DNA of 64,000 bases from Austropuccinia psidii (taxonomy: Eukaryota; Basidiomycota; Pucciniomycetes; Pucciniales; Sphaerophragmiaceae): the NCBI GenBank assembly GCA_023105745.1, contig JALGQZ010000018.1:12103338-12167337 (forward strand), in the 5' to 3' direction. Below, piece after piece: positions 33,704 to 46,220 of the stretch. Numbering within the stretch: position 1 is the stretch's first letter; the number at the start of each line of letters is the position of its first letter. The notes below the pieces were generated by a model that was not told the origin of the DNA, searched no databases, and saw only the letters and a program-made list of their open reading frames with translations. Position numbers and translations under genes: made by a program.

Positions 33704-34299
33704 GTTTCTTTGAAATTAATATTACTCCTTTATCACAAAATTATCTTCAGGATGGTCTGACATTATCAACAAAAGCTATCATAAAGTATTAGTGTATCTT
33801 TATATAGACTCTTATTTAATGTTTTCCAAAGCTAAAGAAATTAGTGAGACACAGTTAAAAAAATCAAATTATTATACAAAGCGTTTAATTTTATGAAATG
33901 AGGTTAATGAATGTGTTTATGATATGTGCTCATGTGTCAAAATGGGTTAATTTTAATGATGACTATGTTAATTGATATTACAATGATTTAAGGATAGTAA
34001 ATATATTCATAATGTCAAAAGATATTTTGACCATTCAATGATTCTTAAATATAACTACTTATTTCACTAGCAACATAAAAAAACTTCATTTCTATTGTTG
34101 AGAGGTTTTAAAGGGGAATGAAAACTCCCCAAATCAATATCAACTAAAATATGTATCCAATAAATTAGCTTGTGGTCAAAAAAGAACTGTTTCACAAGTA
34201 TAAGGTGTTTGTATGAAAGAAATACTCAAAATATGACCTTCTTTATGTGAATTTACTATTACTTCACTTAGTTTCAAAAGGAGCAATAATAATAGGAAA
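33704..34299 (+). other. AT-rich spacer, nothing recognised
   Basis: I see no frame with familiar motifs, no repeats and no RNA gene. It ends with GGAAA, the left copy of the E5 target duplication. Confidence 0.6.
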
Positions 34300-35697
34300 T
34301 GTGATCCTTGAGGTATATTTTACATACCCAAATAGGCCACAAATATCTTTAAAAAAATTTTGAACTATCCATAACCCATAAAGCATTCATATATTCAAAA
34401 TTCATCATTTTTTATTTCAGAAAATATGCATAACCTTTTTTGAGTAAGTAAATCCATAGATTTAAGGCCAGATTTGGATTCTACACAAAAAATTCACCTA
34501 AAGTAACTCCATAGAATGAATAAGCTCAAAATAACTCTAAGAGTGGTAATATGGAAAATACTTCAATACCACATCATCAATACCACACAAAAGAATTGTG
34601 AATTTTTTTGTTTTTCTCAATTTCATGCCAAAATAATGGGAATGTGAGAAATCCCATGTTACATATACACTAAGAATAGTGTCTTTCATGTTTGTGGTGG
34701 TCTTACATACACTTTTGGTACACCCATAGTGGATATTGGTCTTTAAGCCTGAATATCTATTTTTGACATTAAAATTGTCAAGGGGGACAAAAGACATGAA
34801 AGAGAGCCAGGGTACCCAACTTCTGAGGCCTCTGAGGCATGAACAGTTCTAAAGCTTGGATTGATAGCTGATCTTGGCCCAATTATTATACTAAAACCTT
34901 TTTGGAACTTGGTTACCAAGATAAATTCTCATTAAATCATAAGAAAATAGCAAATAAGCTGCTATTTTGACATGCCAAGGAGGTAAAGAGCAACTTAGAC
35001 TCCTGTAACCATGTCAATTCTTAGTTCTTTTTCATGGATAAACCCCAAAAGATTGATTAAAACCCTTTTTGGACTATTATCTATTGATTTATCTCATAGC
35101 AATCAGCAATATAGTATTATTTGAAATTCTACATAGAAATGAGGTGAAAACTTCAAAAATGCATTAAAAATACAATTCTTAATGAATCTTTCTGAAATTT
35201 TCAGGAGAAATTAAGAAAAGTACAAATCATATAAAAACAATAAAGAAGCATACCTTTATAAGTATAATACTGCTTTAAATTCATTTTGATCCATTAAATC
35301 CACAATTAACCATCTAATTTCTCTATTATTATCTTTAATAGGTTCTTTGAAGTATTAGTCAGTGTTTTGTCTTAATTCTTAAGGTTTTTCTCTAGTATTT
35401 GTTTTGTTAAAGAATTATATTTATAATTATTCTTGCAAAAGATAATTATATATCAAAATAATAATATTATTTTAATAAAGAAGTTTTATTATTAAATACT
35501 TCTTGTAATTGGTTCTTGTAGACAATTACTGCTTACTGTTATAATCACTGGTACTGTATAACAAGTAAAGAAAATAATAAATTATTTAATTATTTAATTG
35601 TGGTTATAATAATCTTTATTATTATATTTTATAAGAACAGTCATAGTACTGTTGATTAATAGTAATATTATCAACAGTTTCATAGACACATCTTACA
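34300..35697 (+). repeat. E5 5' LTR with internal deletion
   Basis: It aligns with the 3' LTR except for a gap at about 35265, matching 43116-43621 of the 3' copy. That missing part resembles the E4 LTR, so it was deleted here, not inserted there. Confidence 0.92.
35648..35678 (+). other. LTR-end hairpin (E5 5' LTR)
   Basis: ACTGTTGAT pairs perfectly with ATCAACAGT around a 13-nt loop, between GTCATAGT and TTCATAGAC, 19 bp before the LTR end. The 3' LTR copy has one arm mismatch. Confidence 0.6.
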
Positions 35698-35699
35698 TT

Positions 35700-35711
35700 T
35701 GGGGGCCTGGC
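35700..35711 (+). other. Primer-binding site (E5)
   Basis: TGGGGGCCTGGC starts two bases after the LTR end. Confidence 0.78.
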
Positions 35712-36081
35712 CATTTTTTTGAACCTTGTACCCTTAATTAATATATTTTTTATTTCTAAAATATATTCATTTAATTATTTTTTTTCTTTCAATTTAAAGT
35801 TAAAAGTATACTTATTTTTCAAATTGTCTTTAAAATATTTTTCATTGAGGAATTTGGTTTAATTTTATATTGTTTTACATGTGGATGTTTCACATCCAAA
35901 AAGTTATCAAATTATTCTTTGAGTTACTATGAAGTAATTTTAAATAAAAATGTTAAATTTTGATGTTTTCCTTTAAAAAGCATAGTTTTTTATATAAAAA
36001 ATAAATAAAAGCTTATAAAAAATCATTTGAAAATCTTTTAAGTATAAAAAATAATTTTTCTCTTTTAATTTTTCTCTCTAG

Positions 36082-37066
36082 TGTCTTTAATAAAATACTG
36101 TGCAGCTGGTAACAGACTCAGTAAAAGATATATTACAAGTCCAGAATCTTCAGAAGCAGGATCTGAAAACAGTATTGAAGTTAAAATTGCTAAAAGAGGC
36201 ACTTTGTTTCATACAGATAAAGCAAAACAATCACAAAAAGGTATTTATTTTTGACTTTATTCTTAATTTTGTTTCTTAAATTGAGGTAAAATGGTGCATA
36301 CCACAAATAGAAGCAACTATTCAGTCCAACTAGATGGATGTGGACAAAGAAAAGGAAATACCAAGTCCAGAAGTGGAAAGTCTTCCTTGCAAAAGACACA
36401 TCTGGAGGATTCCAGAGTTTCCCCCCATTCCTCAAGGTCTGCACCCACAAACCTTGATTCAAACTCTGAGTCTGAACTAATTCTTGCTAATATTTCAAGG
36501 GATGAACCATTTTCAAGTGGCAGCAATAGAGGTTTATCAATTCCAATGCAAGAATTGGTAGAGAAGCCAAAGAGGAGGAGCGGGAAATATTCCCAAGCCA
36601 TTGGCAGGGGGCCATGAACTCCTACTTACACATCAAGAGCTTTCTGGGTAAGAAGAAGACCATAGAATTCTTAGGGGGATGGAGCCCATTGGCTTGCAAA
36701 GACAAGGTCAAAAAGATAAAGAACTGGTTAAAAAATAAAAGTCTTTTAGCAAAAGACCAGAATAAGGAACTGGAAATGACTCCAGCTTTAGAGAAAGAAG
36801 GCCCAGTGGCATCTAAAAGCTCCAAACCAGCTCCAGAAGTGTCCAAAAACAAGCCCAAAGAACCTCAGAAGAAGCAGAGAGGTCCCAAGAACTATTGAGG
36901 AAAGGGAAAAAGCAAAGACAATTGGCACAGACCTTACCCACAGGGGTACAGGATCCCCAAATTGGAGCCTTCAGCTGTGGAAAGTGTCTTCAATATGGCC
37001 AGAACTCCCATAGAATTCACATACAAAGAGCAGGAAAGGATGAACAGGACCTTTTCATGCAAATAA
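36082..37066 (+). pseudogene. E5 accessory gene (exon 1 plus decayed ORF A)
   Basis: Exon 1 (36082-36240) follows the acceptor TTTCTCTCTAG, begins TGTCTTTA and is open to the donor. After the 70-nt intron, the ORF A frame soon meets a TAG, but it still reads MDVDKEKEIPSPEVESLP and RIPEFPPIPQGL. Its C-terminal block is open at 36920-37066: NWHRPYPQGYRIPKLEPSAV, VFNMARTPIEF, KEQERMNRTFSCK, then TAA. The same block is seen in E4 and E6. Confidence 0.55.
36241..36310 (+). other. Predicted 70-nt intron containing the gag ATG (E5)
   Basis: Donor AAAAAG/GTATTT, acceptor CAAATAG. The gag ATG is at 36291, 20 nt before the acceptor, the same spacing as in E2. Confidence 0.58.
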
Positions 37067-38287
37067 TACAATAAATATTATTTGTTAAATCTGGTATTGA
37101 TGTAGAACTTGGTGAATTTGATGCAAAGCTAAATAGAATAACATTAGATAGAAGTCAATTAAAAAGAAATGACAAAACTTCTACTGAGTGGTATAAGTTG
37201 AAAAATGTTAGATTTGATTCAATTACCAATACATGTGACAGAATTGAAAGTAAATGTCAAGCTCAAGAGGATGAGATAGGAGATATTTCCATTTCATATA
37301 TCAATGTACAACTTGCAATTCTGAGAAGTCAAGTTTTGGAAATAATTAAGAATACCAATCAGTTTGCCACACATTTGGCACAAAGTCACAGTGAGAGGAA
37401 GAAATCAAAGATTGAAATAATTGCAAATGTGGAGCAAATTAATAAGAATTATGAACCACATATTCCAAGACATTCTACACCTTTGACTGAAAAAACTTTC
37501 TGCAAAAGAAAGTTTGACCCCCTTTTGAGGAGAAAGTCCTATCTGTGCAAAAGATATTCCAAAACTGGAAGAATGGCCAACAATCTCTGGTGAAGGAGAA
37601 TACAATAATATTTATTTCATCAGAACAATTGATAATCTCCAATAATATTCTCACATACCTTATGAAGCTATAGTGGGAAAGCTACACTCCTTGTTTACCA
37701 GAACTGCAAAGAAATGGTATTCCAAAATGAGACAAGATCATGGTGAACATGATTGGCCTTGGTGGAAATCTGAAATATTCACCAAATGGGCTAACAACTC
37801 TTGGATATTTAAAATGGAAAATACTTTTGAAAGTTCCATTTTTAACTCAGAAAAGGACAAACCACTTATTTGGTTCCTCAAACAGAAAGACAGATCATCT
37901 GCTTTACACCCAGATATGTCTGACTCTATGATTAATATGAAAATATAAAGAAAGTGTGTAGGAGAACTGGAACATGCTATCAAGTGCAGATGTGTAGAAC
38001 CCTGTTCAACATAAGACTAAATCAATGCCATGGAAGATATGATTACTAGGACAAGAATTAGTAAAACCTGGAATAGACTCCCTATGGAATCCAAAATGGT
38101 CTCCAAAACTTCCAGAGAAGATAAGAGGCCTGAAAGACCTGTCTTGAAGTGTCATAAATGTGGAAGCACCTCACATTTAGCCAAGACTTGCACCAAACAG
38201 ACAAAAATTAATGAAATTCAAGTCATTCAAGAAGTTCAGTGTACTGAAGAGAAAGAGGAGTATGACCTAGATTCTGCAGTCGCTTAG
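36291..38287 (+). pseudogene. gag: E5 Gag (frameshifted) with intact zinc knuckle
   Basis: It begins MVHTTNRSNYSVQLDG at the intron ATG. Open pieces are 36291-36617, 36614-36898, 37198-37593, 37673-37948 and 38030-38287. The middle block QTLPTGVQDPQIGAFSCGKC overlaps ORF A. The capsid core includes WPWWKSEIFTKWANNSWIF and LIWFLKQKDRSSALHPDMS. The knuckle CHKCGSTSHLAKTC (near 38149) has all four ligands. Confidence 0.9.
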
Positions 38288-38942
38288 GATACACCAGTAG
38301 AAGACTATCCCATTGAAACATTACAGTTTTATTTGAGGTCACAGAAGTCCATATTCACTTGCCACAGTACAGTGTGGATTGTCATATCCTGATAAATATC
38401 CAGGATGCCAAAATAAGCAAACCAAACATGCTAGAGGAAAAGGATACACTGCTGGAGCATCTTGTATCACATCAATTCTGATAGATGATATTGAAGCCAG
38501 AGTAAATTTGGATACAGGGGCAGTTTGTACTTGTGTAGGAAACAATTATCTTCAAGCCATACTCCCTGGATGGAAGAACCATCTATTACCAATAGAGAGT
38601 GTACAATTTAGTAGTTCTAGTAATAATATGAATCCTTTTGGAATATTGGACACTAATCCTTTGTTTCCACATCCAGCAGGAAGTGTAAGAATGAAAACAG
38701 AGAGAGTAGTAATGGGCAATTGCACATATCAGCACATCATTCTTGTAAATGATTACTTGAATATCTATGGTATTCACATCAATAACCATAAAGACAGATA
38801 TTTCACCAATGGAGAAAATAAGGTACAAACATTTGCTTTTTCCAATATTCCAAAGCAAATATCTATAATATCTTATGTTAACAGTACTTATAAAGAAGAA
38901 TTTGTGGATAATAAGCTTTTTGAAGCACAAATTAATCCATAA
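38288..38942 (+). pseudogene. pro: E5 aspartic protease
   Basis: The open segment 38379-38942 has the active-site motif VNLDTGAVCTCVG (DTGA near 38511) and the downstream block HIILVNDYLNIYGIHINNHK. A stop (38285-38287) separates it from gag, and a TAA at 38940-38942 separates it from the polymerase. The domain itself looks whole. Confidence 0.87.
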
Positions 38943-38954
38943 TTATCACCCAAA

Positions 38955-40380
38955 ATGAGGCATGATCTTATTGATGTATTACAAACATATAAGAATGCCT
39001 TTGCTTCTGATAATGAACCATTAGGTACTATTAAAGGGCATGAAGTTGATATTACTCTTAATATTGATAGACCATACCCTCCATTACTTAGAAGACCAGC
39101 TTATCCAGCCAATCCCAGAGCTAGAGAAGCCTTGGAAAAACATATTAAGAGTTGATCCAACTTGGTGTACTAAGAAAGGTAGGCCGCAATGAGGAAGTTG
39201 AAGTGACAACACCTGTTATTATTTCTTGGCATAATGATTGATCAAGGATGGTTGGAGATTTTAGAGCATTGAATACCTACACAGTTTCAGATAGGTATCC
39301 AATTCCTAGAATTCAAGAAACCTGGACTCAATTGTCTAAATCCAAGTATATAACATCCATGGATGCATTGAAAGGCTTTCATAAAAATGTTTTGATGCCA
39401 AAAACTAAGGAATTACTTACAATTATCACTCACTGTGGTCTTTATGATTATCTTAGAATTCCATTTGGTATTAAAAATGAACCATCCCATTATCAAAGAA
39501 TGATGAATACCATCTTCCCCACAGAATTATCTAAAGGATGGCTTATCATTTATATTGATGATATTATAATATGTTCTGACTCATCGTCTTTGCACCTTGA
39601 AAGACTTGCAAGAGTACTTGACAAAGTTATAGTGGTGAATATGAACATTTCACTCAAGAAATGTCACTTTGGCTTTGAAGAACATAAAGCTTTAGGACAT
39701 ATTGTTTCTGGTTTAATCTTGGGTATTGACAAAAATCAAGTGGCAGAAGTGTTACTTAAGCCAATACCCCAGAATAAGAAAGAAATGTTTTCTTTTCTTG
39801 GATTTGCCAGTTATTACGGGCAACACCTGGAAGACTTTGAAATTCTAGCCAAATCACTCTATAGAATCTGTTATCAACAGATGGTATTTGAGATTAAACA
39901 GGAAAGAATTGAAGCTTATGAGAAGATAAGGAAAGATCTCACAGAAGCACCTTTACTCCTCATTCCTGACTTGAGTATTACTTTCAAATTGTACATTGAT
40001 GTATGTGGAGATGTATTAGGCGAAGCCCTTCATCAAGTCTAAATTATTGGTGACAAACCTACAGAGGGACCAGTTTGTTACATCTCAAGACAAATCAAAT
40101 CACCAGAAGCCAGATATGGTGCAAGCCACATGGAGTGTTTCTGTTTGGTATGGGGACTTGAGAAATTACACTATTATCTTCATGGCAGTGTTTTTGAAGT
40201 GATAAATGACTGTAATGCCATGAAATCACTTCTTAACATGAAAAATCCCAACAGACATATGTTGAGATGGCAAATAGCCAATTAGGAATATAGAGGTAAC
40301 ATGAATATAGTTCATAAGGAAGGAAACATTCACACCAACTCTGATGGACTTAGCAGATGGGCATTAAACAATACTCCTGA
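38955..40380 (+). pseudogene. pol: E5 reverse transcriptase and RNase H (broken)
   Basis: The segment 38955-39155 carries LLRRPAYPANPRAREALEKH. A frameshift and a TGA at about 39239 follow, then 39248-40042 with PFGIKNEPSHYQRMMNTIF and YIDD at 39551-39562. RNase H starts at FKLYIDVCGDVLGEALHQ and is stopped by TAA at 40040-40042. The rest ([20 protein letters not shown]) is readable after it, and [10 protein letters not shown] lies near 40336. Confidence 0.9.
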
Positions 40381-41991
40381 TAACCCATCTTATGTACCTT
40401 TGGAGGCAGGGCCACAGATTCCAATTGAAGGAATTAACATAACTGATATTGGGACTGAATTCTTTGAAGAAGGCAGAGAATCTTATAAGCAAGACAAGAA
40501 TTGCCATATCTTGACTTCCTTGTTAGATAAAGACTGCAAAGATACATCTTTATTCAATGCACTGGATGATTTTTGGAAAAATTCATATTCTGAAGGAAGA
40601 TCTCACTTGTTTGATGGGATAACTTACCAAAGAACCAAACATCATTGTGTAGTAGATTGCTTATCAATACAATTCTCCATGAAGGCAATGACAGCATCTA
40701 CCCTGGATACCTGTCAGAAGACAGAACACTTAAAAAAGTGAAAAACTGTGCATGGTGGGCATCTTGGAGATAGGAAACCATTGAATATTTCCATACCTGT
40801 TAGAGATGCAAAAAGGAAAACCGGAGTACAGGCAAGCAATTTGGACTGATGATTCATATTCAAGAACCAAAATCCCCTTGGGAAGTTTTTCATATGAATT
40901 GGGTCACAGCACTTTTTCTAAGTGGTGATAAACATTATAATGCTTGTTTAGTCATTGTAGACAGATATAGCAAGACTCCCATATTCCTACCATGTCATAA
41001 AGATGACACTGCTATGAATACAGCTCTTCTTCTATGGAGTGCAGTTATTTCCCATACAGGATTATTTAAGAATATCATAAGTGATAGACATCCCAAGTTT
41101 ACATATCCACTTTGGACCAATATTCACAGATTGTTTGGGACTAAGCTATCATTCTCAACAGAATATCACCCTCAAATGGATGGACTAGCAGAGAGAATGA
41201 TTCAAGATTTAGAACACATGATCAGGAGATTCTGTCCTCATGGGCTAGAATTCAAAGACCCAGATGGCTTTACCCATTCCTGGTGCACTCTAATACCTGC
41301 ATTGGAACTGAAATATACGACATCAGTCCATTCTTCTACAGGCCAAACTCCTGCTATGTTAGAAAAAGGGTGGAATCCAAGACTCCCAGCAGACACACTG
41401 AGGAAAGACTTGCTTGAACTTCATCCTACAGCTTCCATCTTCAAAATAATGCTTGATAAAGTGAAACATCATGCAAAACAGACTATGAATGATGCCTTTG
41501 AATATGCAAAACAGAAGTGGGACAAGAGTCAAAAATTACCAGACTTCAAATTAGGGGACTTAGCTCTAGTTTCAACCTTGAATTTTAATAATATCAAATT
41601 CCCAAAGAAACTTAAAGATTATTATGTAGCACCTTTCGTTATCTTTTCCTTACATGTAACCAATGCAGTTCAAGTGGAATTGAGTGGTGAATTGGAAAAT
41701 GAAAATCCCACCTTTCCAGTCAGCTTGATAAAGCATTCTCAACCATCTGACAAGGAATTGTTTCCTTTTAGGAAAGCAACTCCTTTGACTGTACCCCCAG
41801 TGGAACAGAGTGAAGACAAAAAGATAAAGAAAGTCATTAAAGAGAGGATACTTAGGGGTAAAAATCAGAGAGAATATCTTGTCAGATATAGAAATCCATT
41901 ACATAAAGATGAATGGCTGGCAGAATCAGAAATACCTGACTCAAATAAACTCTTAAGAAGATTTAGACATGGAAGAAGGCCACAAGCCTGA
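40381..41991 (+). pseudogene. int: E5 integrase and chromodomain, first catalytic Asp changed
   Basis: The zinc-binding part lies across stops at about 40740-40805. From 40849 a 380-codon frame is open to 41991. It reads HMNWVTAL (catalytic Asp replaced by Asn), ISDRHPKFT (second Asp kept) and [13 protein letters not shown] (Glu kept). The tail has APFVIFSLHVTNAVQVEL and a chromodomain (QREYLVRYRNPLHKDEWLAE). Confidence 0.92.
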
Positions 41992-42123
41992 ATATTTCTC
42001 TAAATATGCTTTAAATTAGTTGATCTGCGTAATGTCAAGAGGTTGGAAAGTGGACATTAACCCCCTTTGGCGCCTTTTTCTTCTTGATAGCATTGATAAA
42101 ATTGTAGTTCAATTTTATTTTTT

Positions 42124-42135
42124 GGTGGGAGGGAA
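42124..42135 (+). other. Polypurine tract (E5)
   Basis: GGTGGGAGGGAA directly precedes the 3' LTR. Confidence 0.75.
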
Positions 42136-44063
42136 TGTGAGCCTTGAGATATATTTTACATACCCAAATAGGCCACAAATGTCTTTAAAAACAAATTTTG
42201 AACTATAAATAACCCATAAGTCATGCATATATCCAAAATTCATCATTTTTTATTTCAGAAAACATGAATAACATTTTTTGAGTAAGTAAATCCATGGATT
42301 CAAAGCCAAATTTGGATTCTACACAGAAATTCACCTAGGGTAACTCCATTGAGTGAATAAGCTTGAACTAACTCCAAGAGGTGGTAATATGGACAATACT
42401 TGAATACCACATCATCTATACCACATATGAGAATTGTGAAAATTTTTGTTTTTCTCAATTTCATGCCAAAATGATGGAAATGTGAGAAATCCTATGTTAA
42501 ATATACACTAAGAATAGTTTTATGCATGTTTGTGGCATTTAATATTATGGTATTCATAAATACAATTTTGTTACACCCATAGTGGATATCAGTCTTTAAG
42601 CCTGAATTTCTATTTTTGACATGAAAATAATCAAGGGAGACAAAAGACATCAAAGAGAGCCAGGGTACCCAACTTCTGAGGGGTCTGAGGCATGGAAAGC
42701 TCTAAAGCTTGGATAAATAGATTATATTGGCCCAATTAGTATACTAAAACCTTTTTGGAACTTGGTTACCAAGATAAATTCTCATTAAATCATAAGAAAA
42801 TAGCAAATAAGCTGCTATTTTGATGTGCCAAGGAGGTAAAGAGCAGCTTGGACTCCTGTAACCATGTCAATTCTTGGTTATTTTACATGGATAAACTCCA
42901 AAGGATTGATTAAAACCCTTTTTGGACTGTTATCCATTGATTTACCTCATAGCAACCAGAAATATAATATTATTTGCAATTCTACATAGAAATGAGGTAA
43001 AAACTTCAAAAATTCATTAAAAATACAGTTCTTGATGAATCTTTCTGACTTGTTCAGGAGCAATTAAGAAAAGTGAAATTCATATAAAAACAAAAAAGAA
43101 TACTACTTTTATCAGTAAAATTAAAAGTGTTACTTACAGTCCATTTGTGATGATTCCATGTGAAACACTGAATCTTCAAAAATTCACAGAAAATACACTC
43201 TGTGATGAAATTTCCAATAAGATTGATAGCTTTGAGAAATTAATTTTCATTTTGAAACAAAAGAAGATTTACAGTTATCACTCCTTTTATTCTTAACCAT
43301 ATTTGGGTTGGTAGTCACGTAAAAGCATCAATTAAGTAAGTATGATAATCTTACATGACAACAAATGATGTAATCATTAATCCAAAAAGTATTACTGTTT
43401 TTTAACCCACTGGTTTTTCAGTTTTATCTATGGAATGCCTCTGTGAGCTATCTTAGACTTAAAAGAGGCCTCCTCTTGCTGTTTTTTCCAGATCATCACA
43501 TTATTCAATTATACAATTATTACCAACAAGTAAGTATTAGTTAGTATTTTCTCAAGTGTTTTCTTCTTTCAGAATCAATCAGAAAAACATTAAATAATAG
43601 AAATCAACTATATATTGTTGTAATACTGTTATAAATTCATCTTGATCCATTAAATACACAATTAAACATCAAATTTCTCTACTATTATCTTTGATCAGTT
43701 GTTTAGAGTATTAGTGAGTGTTTTGTCTTAATTCTTAAAGTTTTTCTCTAGTATTTGCTTTATTCAAGAATTACATTTATAATTATTCTTTCAAAAGATA
43801 ATTATATATCAAAATAATTTCATTATTAAATACTTCTTGTAATTGATTCTTGTAGACAATTACTGCTTACTGTCATAATCACTAGTAGTTTATAGCAAGT
43901 AAAAGAAATAATTAATTATTTAATTATTTAATTATTTAATTATTTAATTATTTAATTATTTAATTTTGGTTATAATAATTTTTACTATTATATGTCATAA
44001 GAACAGTAATAGTACTGTTTATTAATAGTAATATTATCAACAGTTTCATAGATTCATCTTACA
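42136..44063 (+). repeat. E5 3' LTR, 1928 bp
   Basis: TGTGAGCCTTGAGAT to CATCTTACA, followed by GGAAA. It is the undeleted copy and contains an expanded AT microsatellite near its end. Confidence 0.93.
43909..43966 (+). repeat. TTTAATTA microsatellite in the E5 3' LTR
   Basis: About seven copies of an 8-bp unit. The 5' LTR has only about 2.4 copies at 35581-35599, so the tract changed length after insertion. Confidence 0.85.
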
Positions 44064-46220
44064 GGAAATTTTCAGGTGACTCAAAGCATAAAAAGTAATA
44101 TTCATTATATGGAAAAATAACAATAAAAGTAATCAAGCTAGTTAATGATCATGATGATGAAAATGATATATATTAACATGAAATACTTAGTACTGATTTT
44201 CATTACCAAAAACATTTTATTATTTGAAGATAAATAATTTTTACTAAGATATTAATATGATATTAACAATTTTATTACTGAAAAAACAATGTATTTAATT
44301 TGTAGTATTTGAAATATTATGAAAATAAGGAAAATGACATTCTATTAACACTGAGAAAACTAATATTGGATTTTTAAAAAAAATATTAAAATAGAATACA
44401 AGAATATTTATATTTAATACTATCAAAACATTTATAGTATGAGGATTCAACATTTTATGTTGAAATGATGATTTTGGGAGAAAAATATTGTTCAGTTTTC
44501 TTTGATATAATCATAGATACCATCATTAATGAAAATTTCGAAATTCTTGATGAGGTGAATCTTTTTTTTAAATATTCAAAATGATTTTCTTATTATATTT
44601 TGAGTTCTGTGGGATAGAATGAGAAAAGGGTTTTTTAATCTCAAATTACTGCTTAATAGTGACCATAATGGTATCACTAGAAATTGAATAACTGATGCTA
44701 TAATGAGAGATTAATATTCCAGGAGGAAACATTATAATATAATTATTAGATCAATTTTTCCTATTTTTTCCCATCTATTGAGAACTTCCACCATAGCTCT
44801 AATATAATGAAATCATACTGTTAATATCCCTATGAGAAATATTATTTGAAGCTTTAAAGCCTAAAATTGATCTCATTAAAAAATGAAAATTCCTCTTCTG
44901 AAGATTTTTTTTAAACTTCCATCAAAATTAAATATTTTAAGATTTAAAAGATAATCAGATATTTTCTTGGAAAATATTGCATCATTATCAGTTTATCAAC
45001 TCCCATAATCCACCTTTGTAATTTACTATAAGTATTGAGAACCTCTAAAGTAAAATGGCCAACAGCCCAATAAAATATAGGCATTTTTCATCTGGTCAGG
45101 GCTAAGTATGAGATATTTCAGCTCATATTGGTTTCAACTTGATACAAGCAATTTGTTTCTTTCATGGCTGTGCTCTGAATTTGAGTCACAGGCTGAAATC
45201 AAGATTATCAACCAATTTATAGTTCTCAAAAATATATTCATTGTTCAATTTCATTTTGAGTGGGATATATTCTACAAAAGCCATCCAAGAAATTGATGCT
45301 CAGTGAGAATAAGCTTACATAATATTTATTATATATTATTAATTATTACTATCTGATATCTCTTTTTTGAAAACCTTATAGAGATTTACTACTAGTATTC
45401 TTTATTTAAATACTCAAAAAAACTTAGAAAAATTTATTTTTTATCTTTCAAAGAAGATAATTGTAGCAATATTTAAGGTTGATTGAATGAGATATATGAC
45501 CCCTAGGTATTGAATTATTCATAAATTAAAAGAGCATCTCCCAAACATTTTCTTCTCAAGGTAGCCCAATACTTTTACCTAACAGAATTTGCATTATCTA
45601 AGAAAGGATTAAGATCCTCCTTCTCTTGTTGATTATAAGACAACTTGTAATAATTCAACTCAAGCCAAGATCAAAAAAATGAAACCCAAAATACTTTAGA
45701 TTATGATACTCAAACCAAAACAGGGAAAAACAACGTTTTTACCTTTATTGAGTGAGGTAAATATTTGATATCTTCACAGCCCCCCAATGCAGTAATGGAA
45801 CAATAAATCAATTATAGGTGACCATCTGGAAGATGAAACCCCCTTTTCATAAAACACCAACCTTATTACCATAAAATATGAAATAATAGAGGAGTTTGTT
45901 AAGATATTTCTTAGAATAGGCCTAAATTTTTACCTCTGATATAAGCTATTCCAATTTGATCAGTACTCAATCATGTGGGACTATTGAGTTGGTAATTACA
46001 AGAAGGCTATCAAATGGTACTATTTCTAAGCCTGTAGCATAAGGTGAAAAAAAGGCTCAAATTTGTCATCCCCTCAGAATTAAGAAGAGAAACATTTTGT
46101 GTTCCCCTCTTATATAAGCTTTACAGTTCTGTTGAAAGACCCATCAATGCACATATTTCTAAAAGGGGCTACCTAATGATAAAAATCACAAATATGATAC
46201 CACACAGATTAGAATCTATT
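44064..46220 (+). other. AT-rich spacer, nothing recognised
   Basis: Frames are short and unlike any family. The segment starts with the E5 target duplication and ends with CTATT, the left copy for E6. Confidence 0.6.

Larger units (their letters stand above)
34300..44063 (+). mobile_element. E5: Ty3/gypsy chromovirus related to E4, 9.8 kb
   Basis: It runs from TGTGATCCTTGAGG to CATCTTACA, with the duplication GGAAA at 34295-34299 and 44064-44068. The LTRs are 1398 and 1928 bp; the 5' copy has lost about 505 bp. Gag-pol is in at least ten open pieces. It shares gag, polymerase and the LTR-end structure with E4. Confidence 0.95.

Noticed and set aside
35576..35600. Possible CRISPR or satellite array from repeated AT words.
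   Set aside because: Short, spacer-free slippage repeats inside an LTR; there are no direct repeats with unique spacers anywhere in the window.
44064..46220. A further old element between E5 and E6.
   Set aside because: No LTR edge, primer site or gag-pol motif could be read on either strand.
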